From Gracilaria domingensis (Eukaryota > Rhodophyta > Florideophyceae > Gracilariales > Gracilariaceae): DNA of 64,000 nt. The stretch is taken from positions 106,313-170,312 of the forward strand of contig VCMS01000142.1 of NCBI GenBank assembly GCA_022539475.1, given 5' to 3'. The notes beneath the pieces are model-generated. The model was not told where the DNA came from and made no database searches. It saw nothing but the letters and a program-made list of their open reading frames with translations. Position 1 is the stretch's first letter. The number at the start of each line of letters is the position of its first letter. Positions 48,735-58,131 of the stretch are shown here, piece after piece. The position numbers and the translations under genes were made by a program.

Positions 48735-49565
48735 GCCGCGAGGTACGACACGGAGATGCACGGGCTAAGACGGACGGCGTTCGGGACCTCGCGAAAAGCG
48801 ATATCGCTCGTACCGATACGTACACTTTGAGGCCTCATACACTTCAATTTATTTCCGAGCGGGCATGATCACTGTACATCCACCCCTTTCCGTGACGGCT
48901 AAAGCCCATTCCCGCTCGGAACGCATCCGACGTGGTAGTCGCCGCGCCGCGAGCGCAGTCGCATAGCCAGTACGCGCACAACCTCGCTATTGGCCTTCGC
49001 TGTCGTCGCCACTATCGTCGGAAGGTCGCAAGGCGGGACAGTGTCCGCCGCGGCGCGCGCACCGCGCGTACCACACGGTACCGACCCGAAACGGACATGA
49101 GCGCGTCTCACCGGCCGCGAACGCGCCGTAGCGTGCGAAGGAGGAGGATTCGTGCGCCCCCGTGACCGCTCGGTTGCACACCATCGGGCGCTTCCGTCGC
49201 TTCGCGAATTGGACGCGGAAGTGTCAGTTCTGACCGCGTACCTACCACCATGGTGGTCGGTGTCCCTCATAGTCGGGCGCAGCCGCCTTCACGCGAGCTT
49301 TTCCCTCGGTCGCCGCATTGGCGGTTCCATGAACGGACACGGGCCACGCGCCACCCATAGCGCCCTTGTCGCCAGCGGTCTGTTTCAGTTCTACTAGCTC
49401 CGCCGCTCCCCCACGCCACGCGTGTAATTCTCACATGGCTTCGCCCCGCCCGTGGCGGGCACTTTCTGTGAAAGAAACGATCGGTGGCTTCTTCTCAGCC
49501 GAACGGACTTGGGCGCAGCACTGGGCTGCACTCCGAGGACGGAGTGCAATCTAAGGAGGGGGATC
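48735..49565. other. Non-coding 3' region of element 1 (ORFX1 promoter side)
   Basis: About 830 bp between ORFX1 and the 3' LTR, CpG-rich, without a supported gene. It contains the polypurine tract at its right end. Confidence 0.6.
49552..49565 (+). other. Polypurine tract of element 1
   Basis: TAAGGAGGGGGATC directly precedes the 3' LTR, the expected site of plus-strand priming. Confidence 0.85.
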
Positions 49566-50106
49566 TGTCGTATAGCACGATCTGGCTGACCGCACGGACG
49601 GAGTGGATTGAGAGGAGTGCCGTGTCGTACGTGTCTGGCTGGCCCGAGCGGATAGTTGTACGCGTGATTGTCCCCGCATCGGATATCGGTCCCAAACGTA
49701 CGTAGGACACGTGTGCCGGTCGGACGGTGACAGGCGTAATATAGTACTGTAAGTTGCTACCTAGAGGCTGCACAGAGGCGGGTTTACCCGATATTTAGGT
49801 AGACCCCAACCTCGCCATGACCTCACGTTGTAAACACCAAGCACCCTTTGCCGTACGTCTTGCTCGTCAAGTAGCGCTACCGACAGGCCGTTAAGCTAAG
49901 TACTACAAGGTTTATTAGGCCGTTCGTACCCTTTTGCACGCTCCTGAACGTGCTTGGTGATACCAACCGCCCACTCTCCCCGCTGACCGCCCGGTGCTTC
50001 CTCCTTACTCCCCGTACGGATTCATTACAGTCGCTCCCTCGAGCCGCAGCTAACTCCGTCGCCTCAAGACCGCTTCGGGTTTTCTCCCGATACGTACTAT
50101 ATCACA
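49566..50106 (+). repeat. Element 1 3' LTR (541 bp)
   Basis: It has the same length and termini as the 5' LTR, with one substitution noticed. Confidence 0.95.
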
Positions 50107-50111
50107 ACGAG
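50107..50111 (+). other. Target-site duplication, right copy (ACGAG)
   Basis: It is identical to 39107-39111, showing that 39112-50106 inserted as one unit and has not recombined. Confidence 0.95.
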
Positions 50112-50842
50112 CCGGGTGTAAATCCGGGTGGCCCCGATCTGGGCGTGCAGTCGGAGGTAAAAGGGGTAGAATCGGCGTAGGTATCCGGATGGTTCCGGCG
50201 AGCCACAGCGAGTGGGGGTATCCAGCCCAACGGTATGGGACGACAAAAGATCGACAAACGAGCCGCACTGCGGAGCACTGACTCGCGATAAGCGGGAAAA
50301 CTCCCGAGACAAATAAAACAAACCTACAATGTAGGGCAGAGTAGCGAAAGCCGTAAGACGGAAATGACAACAATAAAATAGATAAGAAAAGTGCCGTGAC
50401 GACGGATTAGTACTCCTCAGGGACGGAGGTTGGTTGATCAGCCCGGAATTGCGGCGGTATTCCCCAGGATGGGGCTGGTGACCGTGCGCAAGCGGCAAGA
50501 AGATCAGAGCCAAAGGCCTCGTTGAGGTTTACTTCCCGTACAGTGGCGGCAAGTGCCGCCACTTATATACGGCACTTGAAAATATCAATTAAAATATCTA
50601 ACTATCCGGCGCTGCCGGCCAATACACTACAGGTGTGCCCCCGTAGCATGCTTGCCACGAGGCCCGCGCGATCGGGCCAACTTGGCACACGTGTGCAGAA
50701 ATACTACCCTTCCTAGGCATACCCCAAAATAGGGGCACTACCCCAGTAGCCTCTCATAACCTGAGGTGTCGCAGCCGGTAACGGATCAACAAACTATGAA
50801 AAGCACCTCGGTGCATCCCCACAAAGGGCATTTTGCTCTACA
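50112..50842 (-). repeat. Element 2 3' LTR, right part
   Basis: It continues the LTR after the second ACGAG and ends CATTTTGCTCTACA, the inverted match of the left end. TCTCTCCCTTCTC follows at once: on the element strand this is a purine tract, GAGAAGGGAGAGA, as expected for the polypurine tract before a 3' LTR. It is rich in hyphenated palindromes (for example CCGGATGGTTCCGG). The true right end is inferred, since the second LTR is outside the window. Confidence 0.7.
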
Positions 50843-50895
50843 TCTCTCCCTTCTCAGGCTGAGACACCGACTCCGTCGGCTCGATACGCCTCGCG

Positions 50896-52695
50896 ATGGA
50901 GGGATATAAGGAAGTCTCCCAAGACGGGTCTGCCGAGAACTGTTCGGAGCCACCAACACCTCCGGTGTCGGTAGCGAACCTCGTCATCTCGAGCCCTTCC
51001 GCGATGTCCAACGCACCGAACGCCCCTGCGTCCTTGACGGCACGCATGCAAGTGTCGAACCCGCCGTTTCGGTCTGTACCTCTCCCGCAGTCGGCGGCTG
51101 CCTCCCAGCCGGGTTCTTCCGGACAAGATCACGCTCCAGCTCAGGCTGGTCCCGCGCCCGTGTGGGATTGGTTCAACGCCGAGATGCCAGCTACGCTGGG
51201 TGGATGGCCTACCGCAGGCGCCTTACGCATCCGGGATCCGCACCGGCACAGTTTCCTTTTTGCCCAGGCCCCCTGGTTTGACGCCGAAGCCGTTCGGGAT
51301 ACAGAGCTCGTCGACTCGTACGCTGTCGACGGTCAACTCCCTGGTGGGCTTCCTACTGACGTTACCCGTTCATGGGACTGGATCGCCCGCGTTGCGGTTA
51401 TACCGAGCTGCCTGTTTGTAGGTCGAAACGAGACGAGACGATTCGCTCGCAATGAGATGGCCCGCATTGGGTACGCGCGACACTTCCGAGCTCCGAACGA
51501 ACATCCGGTGCCGGCACAGTACCAGTACGATGTGGCACGTTACCGAACTTTCGGCGAGGTCGGCTACGGCGACCACCTAGCCAACGCGTTGGACGAAATT
51601 GACCGATATTCGGATACCGTTCAGCCGCAGCAGGAGTTGATCCTGTGGGCGCGGCCGATCCTTCGCGCCGAGTTCCGGTTCCTTCGCCGTCCTGGACGGT
51701 CTCAATTTCATGAAGGCCTCCGATTCGAGAGGAAATGGCGTTCCCGCTTCGGGGTACTGGTGCCGTACCAGTTCACGGAGGTGGAACGCATTGCGCGTCA
51801 CTCCCATACTGGGCGATACCTGCCGCTGCCGTCATTCCGGCCTGCGGTCGAAGTCCCACGAGGGTGTCACGTAGAGCTACCGCCCTGCCTAACTTACATA
51901 GGCTCGTACTTCATGAAAGATCCGCCTCGCGGCCTGTAGAGCATCCTGGCAACAGAATGGACCGTCCGCGTTGCGGCTTTCCTCCTCATCGAGGCATATG
52001 ATTCGTACCGAGTTTGGTTCATCCCGGAACTCATCCGGCAAGCGATCCGAGCGTTGGATCTCTCCGAAGTGCTCGGCTCGGTCCGCAATGCGCGCGAAGC
52101 CACCGCGTTGGTGGACGTCATTGACCAGATTGACTGGAATGAGGTGCCTGCTAGTCAGGTTTCCGACGGAGTCCGTCGGCAGTCGGACCGTTCTCCCGGA
52201 CGGAACGTCAACGCCGGCGACTTCGTATACTTTGACCCATGGATTTGGGAGGTAATTGGCCCCGCTGAGGCGGCTGGTCGCCGCCGAGAGGAGCGATATA
52301 TCCCGGAAGGGCACCCGCGTGGGTTCGTATACGTCGACGATGACGGTGATGACCCTGCAGAAGGAGGAAGTCCCATGGATGAGGGGAGCCCAGTGGGGGT
52401 TGCCTCGGAGCCCGACGCTACGGGAGATGACGACGAAGTCGTGATCGTTGACCCACCCGCTGTAGCGGCTCCCGCTCCGACCGGCCCGTGGGCTCAGGAT
52501 GTAGCGTCCGCCGTGGGCGGCAGTTCTTCTCTCACTCCGCGAGCGGCGGTCATTCGCGACTTCCTTCGAGGCGTGGGGGTGGCCGTTCCCAATACGGTGA
52601 CCGACGAGTCGGAGTTGCAAGCAATAGCGGCACAGCGCTTCTCCGGGGCTCCCGGTAGTGGGGGCACCCCAGGTGCTGGGCCGTCCGGCGCGTAA
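50896..52695 (+). pseudogene. ORFX2: antisense extra gene of element 2, with one in-frame TAG
   Basis: Antisense to pol2. ATG 50896 (or 51004, behind TATAAG at 50905-50910) starts a frame of 600 codons to TAA 52695, broken only by TAG 51937-51939. Around the stop, LPPCLTYIGSYF...(stop)SILATEWTVRVAAFLLIEAY aligns with ORFX3 PTPPVLAYFGSS...SVARSEWAVMVAILALQA, so both halves belong together. It is more divergent than ORFX1 and ORFX3 are from each other, and has no Arg-Gly tail (it ends SGGTPGAGPSGA). The coding DNA itself is packed with hyphenated palindromes. Function unknown. Confidence 0.7.
50905..50910 (+). promoter_or_regulatory. TATA-like box near the ORFX2 start
   Basis: TATAAG lies 9 nt inside the longest ORFX2 frame; if it is the promoter, the in-frame ATG at 51004 would be the start. 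Confidence 0.4.
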
Positions 52696-53202
52696 TTCCC
52701 CGGCTCGCGATCCCCTACGGGCTACGGTAGTCCGCGATAGACCCCGATGATGAGGGGCGACTCAATAGTTAGAGGTAAACTTCTCCAGCCGTGCTGGCTT
52801 GGCTCAAACTCTTCGTCTTGCTCTCCACCTTCTCAGTGGGCAATACCTCGTTTGAGGCTGTTGCGAATGGCCCACAAGAGAGGGATAACTTTTCCGCACA
52901 AGCGGCTGTAGCGATAAAACTTTTTAGTCTTCCTTCCAGTGTCCTGGCTTCTTCTCCTTCTTCTTAGGCTTCTTTCTTCTTTATCTTCTTCTCCACTGTA
53001 AGTGGCTTCCGCATTTCGCGGCATGTTTGTTCAGCAAAAAGCTGTCCGCTTAGAGCGGCCTGGTCCGCCTGAGGCGGCTGCGTGATCTCAGTTAACTTAG
53101 TTGCACCCGCTTGACGCGGCATATTTTTGCGTAATGCAATACTGTCCGCATGAGGCGGCATATTCCGTTCGAGACGGCTGCGCTCAATAGGAACGTGGGT
53201 GG
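52696..53202. other. Palindrome-rich spacer between ORFX2 and pol2
   Basis: It separates the convergent ORFX2 and pol2 genes. 53040-53190 carries a run of hyphenated inverted repeats: CCGCTTAGAGCGG, CCGCCTGAGGCGG, CCGCTTGACGCGG and CCGCATGAGGCGG within about 115 bp. TTCTTCTTCTCC-type pyrimidine repeats occur at about 52925-52995. Confidence 0.8.
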
Positions 53203-56200
53203 TCAACCCACTTGGGCCTTGTCCAGCGTAGCCGGTATCGGTGTCCGTGTGCGACGGTGGTACTGCAAGACCTTCGAGCGAGGCAAGTGCTCAATGGGCT
53301 CGTGCGTATCCTCTGAAGAGGCGTAGCCGTACCAACGGACTCGATACAGTAGTTCCCCGTCAGGGGCGTAGCCGTGACTTACCAGACGGTCAATGACATA
53401 TTCCTCATCGAGAACACTCCGCTCTGTGTGCGGCTTGCTTGAAGAATCCTCTTTCGAGGCGTAGTCGTCGCTTCTCCCGTCGTGGACATCGTCGTTCGTG
53501 ATCGGCTTCCGTTCTGACGGCAGTACATCCTGTACGCCAGGCTTTGGTCTCCGTGACCATGGTACTTTCCTGACCACCATGCTTCCAGATTCCTGGTTCT
53601 TCTCCCCATGCCGCTGGGCTGTGACCGTGCTCCGGTCTTCTCGAATAGCGAGCTTCCGGCGTTCCGGCACAATCTCCCGTTGCGACGGTGAACGGTCCGC
53701 AGAGCGGTGAGCCAGCGAGTGGTGTTCTGGCACGTGCCGTGGCGGCGGTTCGCCGCGCGCTGCGGTTTGCGACACCTGCGCCTTTGCATGGCTGTCAAGA
53801 GCCGATTCAAATTCGGAATTTTTTGAACCGTTCTTAGGCGGCGCCAGGTCTGTGGCTGGCGCGTGCCCGGCTTGCGCACTGTAATCCTCGGTTGGAGGCG
53901 GATCTCCCACGGAGCTCGACACTTGGCGCGACGTGCACGCGTCGTCAGTGCTTGAGTGCTGCCCACTTGCTGTGGCTTGACTGTTCGCCACACTGGTGGT
54001 TGGTTCCGTCTTTTTGACGGCTTTGGCACTCTGTGCTGCACCAAAATCTCCCGAAGTCGGGTCTGCCGTAACAGCACGGTTTTTTCGAACTAACTCTTCT
54101 TTCTCCGGACTTCCGGCTTTGCGATTCACCATAGTGGTGCCTTCCACCTCAGCCTTCCGTGGTAACGGCGCGTTCTTCTCTTCCGGTCTTCCGGCTGCAA
54201 TCGTCACCGAGGTGGCGTCCTTCTCAGAAGGCCTCCGCGAAACTGTGCGATCCCTCCGGCTTTCCGGCTGCAAATCACGTACCACATCGGTACTGTGTTC
54301 CCGTTCTTGGGCCTGCAAACGTAACTCCGTTCGCGACGGCGGTGGTGAGCGAGAGTGATCTTCCTCTTCTTGAGGCTTCCGCGGTAGCCGCGCGTCGTTC
54401 TCTTCATTCCGGCTCTCCGGCTGTGTGTCGCGCGTTGACGCGCCTTCATCACGACTTGCGTGCGATACAGAGGCCTGCGAAGGCGACTCCGTCGACGACG
54501 GCGACAACGAAAAAGAACGACCTGCCTCCTCCTCCTTCTCAGTGGGAGTGTCGGGGGTGGCGGCGAGTATCCCCATAGGGGCCCTTATCCGCGTGTGCAC
54601 ATGTGCGGCATTGGAGACCGACCGGTCAGATTCCGGCTTAGCAGGCAAATGGGCAAGTCCGCGATCCGGATGCGGCAACACAGACGGTTGAGTGCGGGTA
54701 CCCGCCGCGGCGTCTGTTTCCGTTTCGACGGCTGTTCCCACAGTGGGTGCGGTAGGGGCCGACGATGACGGTAGCGAATCCTGCGAAACAGGCTTTGGCG
54801 CAGGCGTTATGCGATCTAGCGACAAACGCTCGTGCTCTCCCTTGATATCAAGGACAACCGTTGCGTCGGTGACAGCAATAACCCGGAACGGGCCGTCCGC
54901 GATAGGAGAAAGCTTGTGGCGCTTCTCCTTTTCGGGGTTGTAGTACTCCTTCCGTACGAAGGCAAAGCTACCTTCCCTGATCTGAGGGGCATTCTTACGC
55001 ACTCTAGCGTCGAAATTCCGCTTGTATGCGGCCTGGGCCTTAGCGATATGCTGCCCAACTGTAGGGATAATGTTCTTAAGCCAGTCCTTCCAGGCGTCCC
55101 TGTGTAGACGGGGCGACGGAAACTTATCCAAAGTTGGCTGTGGCTCGATAGCCACCGAACGTGGGACGCGTGATAGCACCAGCTCGAACGGCGAGATTCG
55201 AGTCGTGCGATGAATCTGCGTATTGTAGGCATAAGTCACCGCATCGGTGTACTGATCCCATTCCGACGGATGCTCGGCAACAAACGTCCGCAATGCGTTG
55301 AGCATCGTGCGGTTAAAACGCTCAACCTGCCCATTACTCTGGGGATGATATGTTGTCGTAAACCAGTTTTGGATCCGCAAGATGCGGCATACGTCCTGAA
55401 AGAACTTAGCCGTGAACTGCGGTCCATTATCCGATAGTAAGTCAATCGGCGGTCCGTAGACAAAAACCCAGTGAGTAACGAAAGCTTGGGCGACCGCACT
55501 AGCAGTAACCTTCTTTAAAGGCACAGTCCGTACCAGCTTAGAAAAGCGGTCGGTGATAACAAGCAAAAACCGGTTTCCCCGGCGGGTGCGAATAAACTCG
55601 CCGAGTAGATCGATCGCCACAAACTCCAGTGGAGCCCTAGCAGGGAATAGTGCCAACTTCTTGGAATACTTATGCAGCTTGACGCGGTTCTTCGCGCAGT
55701 CAGAACATCCACGAACAGTGGCATACGCGTCGAAAGCCATTGCTGGCCAGTAAAAGTCCTTCCGTAAGGTGTAGTACAACTTCCTGCCACCAGGGTGGGC
55801 TGACAACTTCGCATAGTGCGACAAATGCAGTACTCGTGACTGAAGTGAGTGCGGAACCACAATCTGTGGCCTGTTTCCGACAGTTCGGATTAGAAATCCT
55901 TGGTCGTTCTCGACGAAAGGCAACTGTGCTCCACCGTTTAGACGACTACGAATCTCCGTACAAAAACGGTCGGTGTGCTGCTCCCGGATGAGTTCCTCCG
56001 GCTTGATCGGTACGAAAAAGCCCGGTTCGGGTTGCGTGTCTGACACGGCTAAAACAGCATCGTAGATGTCCCATCCTTCCGATTCTTCATCGGCATCGCT
56101 CGAGCCGTCTTCCACGAGGAAGCACGGTATCTCCAGATCATCGACTGGCGCAGCTTCAGCCGCTGTTCCTAAGCGGGACAGTGCATCAGCCTGAGTGTTC

Positions 56201-56560
56201 AGGAGTCCTTTCTTGTAACGGATTTCGAAGTCGAATTCCGACAAGCGAAGTCTCCACCGCATCAAGCGGCCAGATGGCTCTGCTATAGAGAGTAGCCAGC
56301 GTAATGCCAAATGATCGGTATGAACAATGAAGCGGGTCCCCATAAGATAGGGCCGCAGTGTCTGTAACGCCCAGACAACCGCCAAGCACTCCTTCTCGGA
56401 TACCGAGTAATTCCTCTCGTGAACGTTGAGGCTCCTTGACCAATACCCAATTGGCAATCGCTCGCCATCATTGGTGGTCTGGAATAGGGCACAGCCGACT
56501 TGGTAGTCGCTCGCATCCGTATCTACTGCATATGGCAAACCAGCCCTAGGCAGGGATAAA
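53203..56560 (-). pseudogene. pol: Pol of element 2, truncated by insertion of element 3
   Basis: The frame enters at 56560 within the RT/RNase H region and ends at TGA 53203; protease and RT are not in the window. RNase H (YAVDTDASDYQVGCALF, TDHLALRWLLS), integrase HHCC (HLSHYAKLSAHPGG, CSDCAKNR) and DDE core (FVAIDLLGEF, LLSDNGPQFTAKFF, HPQSNGQVERFNRTM) are intact. Between integrase and the C-terminal chromodomain (YRVRWYGYASSEDTHEP) lies a Ser/Pro/Arg/Glu-rich disordered stretch of roughly 450 residues, much longer than in pol1 or pol3. An apparent ATG further upstream (56664) lies in element 3 LTR sequence and is accidental. Confidence 0.9.
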
Positions 56561-57132
56561 TGTGGTATAGCCGATCGGTGCGAGCTGCTAGTGGGGAGCC
56601 CTGCGTGGGCTCGACCCGGCGGAGGAGTGAAACACGTGACACCTAATAGGTCGGCAGCACCCACCGTTGCCTATAGTGCACGGTGACCAAGTGGTAAATA
56701 CGCCTGCACTGGTGTGCGGCAGGCACGTATAACCTTCGAGGTCAGCAAAACTATTAGAGGACTACTAGACTTACCAATTGGTGACTGTAGAACCGAACTG
56801 GTGTCAAATTAGCCTAGTTGGTGCTTGACTTTACCATTTGGTGTGGGAGGTTGGCGTCTCGGGGGTTTAGTACACCCGAGCGCCCCTCCGGCTCTCACGG
56901 GCCTAGTGCCACGTGGGCCACCGGGAGGTGCATTTGTGGTGCACCACCCCGGCCACATATCTACCCTACCTAGTAATTATTAATTCTAAATTATCGAGAA
57001 TAGACTAATTAGTCCTGTCCAAGCCTGCGCTTGCGCGTCCCACGTGGTACAGTAGACACACGTGCCCGGGAGCTCGTGACGTCACCACTTGGTCTTGTAG
57101 AGCCCCCGTTGATCTGGCCGAGCTATACTACA
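56561..57132 (-). repeat. Element 3 3' LTR (572 bp)
   Basis: It starts TGTGGTATAGCC and ends GAGCTATACTACA on the plus strand. The left edge is exact because pol2 is interrupted there; the right edge is defined by the matching terminus and the adjacent tract. It holds four exact ACCANNTGGT motifs. Confidence 0.85.
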
Positions 57133-57148
57133 GACCCCCCTCCTACCG
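57133..57148 (-). other. Polypurine tract of element 3
   Basis: On the plus strand GACCCCCCTCCTACCG; on the element strand GGTAGGAGGGGGGTC directly before the LTR start TGTAGTATAG, the same arrangement as in element 1. Confidence 0.8.
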
Positions 57149-58131
57149 ACAGGCACGCCCCGTGGCTGCGAAGGTTTCACGGCGTTTGCCGCCTTTTCAC
57201 CAAACGGTCGTCGGCGCGCATCGCCTGGCGCACGGCGCGTCTCGCGATGACGCGAAGATGGCGCGGTGCACGGCGCGGTTCGCCACATGCACTGCAGCGC
57301 CATTACCCACGCCGCCGTACCCCTCTGTGGTAGGTGCGATCGTACCTTACGTCCCTCGTGGTATTGGAACGCGAAACCGCGAACCGCGACCATTCAGGTT
57401 GATCTTGTCGCGCGCCTGGTACCACGTGGTTGTCTTCGCCTCTTTGGTCCCTCCCGGAGGAGTCCGTCACTCCATCTTCCCCTGTCCGTCCTCCCCCTGG
57501 GCGGGTTAGTCCCGGCTTACCAGTTGGTTTCGAGCCTCCCTTCGGTGGGGTTCGCAGTTGTCAACCGATCGGCACACGGCCCCCTCGTGGTGTCGCTCCT
57601 ATTCTCTGTTGGACACTTGGTCTTGTGCCGTACTGAGGTGATACCTCGTTGGTTCCGACACGTACTGTCTCTCCGCTTGAGTGAGGGCGCCACTGGGGTG
57701 TCGTTGCCTTGGGCGGCCGCGTCGAGGGTGAGGAGACTCCTGCCCGTGGCTCTTCAGACTTCGTGACCATACCGGTGCTGACGCCGCTTCTACCTAGTGG
57801 TCTGCCTCATCGGGGTGTTCAGGCTTGATTCAGGTCCAGCCGAGGGGTTTACCCGACTGCGTGGCGTTCAGCGCCCCTCCACCTGGTTCCTCGCGGTCTC
57901 CTTTCGTCCCTTAGGTTCCCTCTGGGGTGGTTGTACCCTCCCTGGTTCACGGAACCTGTCCAGCCGGCGCTCCACCCTGGTCATTTTCACGGTGTGTCAG
58001 CTCGCTCGAGTGGCGCGCCCGTTCTCTGTGACCCCTCAGGTTTCAACTAGTCATCCAATTGGTGGTGTTCCCCCTCTCGGTTGGTATCCTTCGTGGCACG
58101 CTCTCGCTCCAACTCGCGCCTTTTATACCTC
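57149..58131. other. Non-coding 3' region of element 3 (ORFX3 promoter side)
   Basis: About 980 bp without a supported gene; several long frames are chance. It contains exact ACCANNTGGT motifs (57421, 57519) and several one-mismatch copies, and a TATA word (58124-58127) just before ORFX3. Confidence 0.6.
58124..58127 (+). promoter_or_regulatory. TATA-like box upstream of ORFX3
   Basis: TTTTATACC about 41 nt before ATG 58168 (5 nt before ATG 58132). Confidence 0.4.

Larger units (their letters stand above)
39112..50106 (+). mobile_element. Chromovirus element 1 (Ty3/gypsy), complete, 10,995 bp
   Basis: Complete LTR retrotransposon: 541-bp LTRs, primer site, gag, pol with C-terminal chromodomain, an antisense extra gene (ORFX1), polypurine tract, 3' LTR and perfect ACGAG target duplication. 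Comparing both LTRs by eye I find a single difference (G in the 5' copy against T in the 3' copy, in GTGTC[G/T]GGCTGG), so insertion is very recent. It inserted into the LTR of element 2. CGTACG palindromes are dispersed through its whole length. Confidence 0.95.
39112..50106. repeat. Dispersed palindrome CGTACG (CCGTACGG) of element 1
   Basis: Scanning by eye I count a little over 30 CGTACG in 11 kb (about 2.7 expected at equal base use). Seven are the full CCGTACGG: 39558, 42461, 43226, 44561, 44801, 45058 and the 3' LTR copy. They occur in LTRs, gag, pol, ORFX1 and spacers, in different codon phases. In the 39 kb to the left the word is near its chance level. Confidence 0.85.
38987..56560 (-). 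mobile_element. Chromovirus element 2 (Ty3/gypsy), minus strand, interrupted twice
   Basis: Its segments are 38987-39111 and 50112-56560. Its 3' LTR starts at 38987 inside the Harbinger gene and, after the element 1 insertion, resumes to about 50842. Then follow ORFX2 (+), a palindrome-rich spacer, and pol2 (-), which breaks off at 56560 where element 3 is inserted. Gag, protease, RT and the 5' LTR should lie to the right of the window. The LTR ends are inverted: TGTGGTGCAAAA left, TTTTGCTCTACA right. It is the older host of the nest. Confidence 0.85.
50112..56560. repeat. Dispersed hyphenated palindromes CCNN(3-5)NNGG of element 2
   Basis: Dozens of 11-15 bp inverted repeats with a 3-5 nt centre, of differing arm sequence. 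Examples: CCGACTCCGTCGG (50867), ACACCTCCGGTGT (50956), CCAGCTACGCTGG (51187), CCAGGCCCCCTGG (51264), CCGCGTTGCGG (51387, 51966), CCGTCCTGGACGG (51687), CCGCCTCGCGG (51922), CCACCGCGTTGGTGG (52100), CCGCCTGAGGCGG (53065), CCTCTGAAGAGG (53310), CCCCGTCAGGGG (53355), CCTCTTTCGAGG (53448). They occur in LTR, ORFX2, spacer and pol2. Confidence 0.75.

Noticed and set aside
49495-49773. Minus-strand frames repeated in both LTRs of element 1 (also 38972-39319)
   Set aside because: They are LTR sequence duplicated by the element structure and have no coding features.
38686-52000. Idea that TAG is reassigned or generally suppressed, given three in-frame TAGs in mobile genes
   Set aside because: TAG ends several host genes (UBL-FKBP, PR65, the disordered protein), as well as ORFX1 and gag1 themselves.
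56561-56664. Extended N-terminus of pol2 with ATG at 56664
   Set aside because: This stretch is the LTR of element 3 read in a fortuitously open frame; the true pol2 frame enters at 56560.
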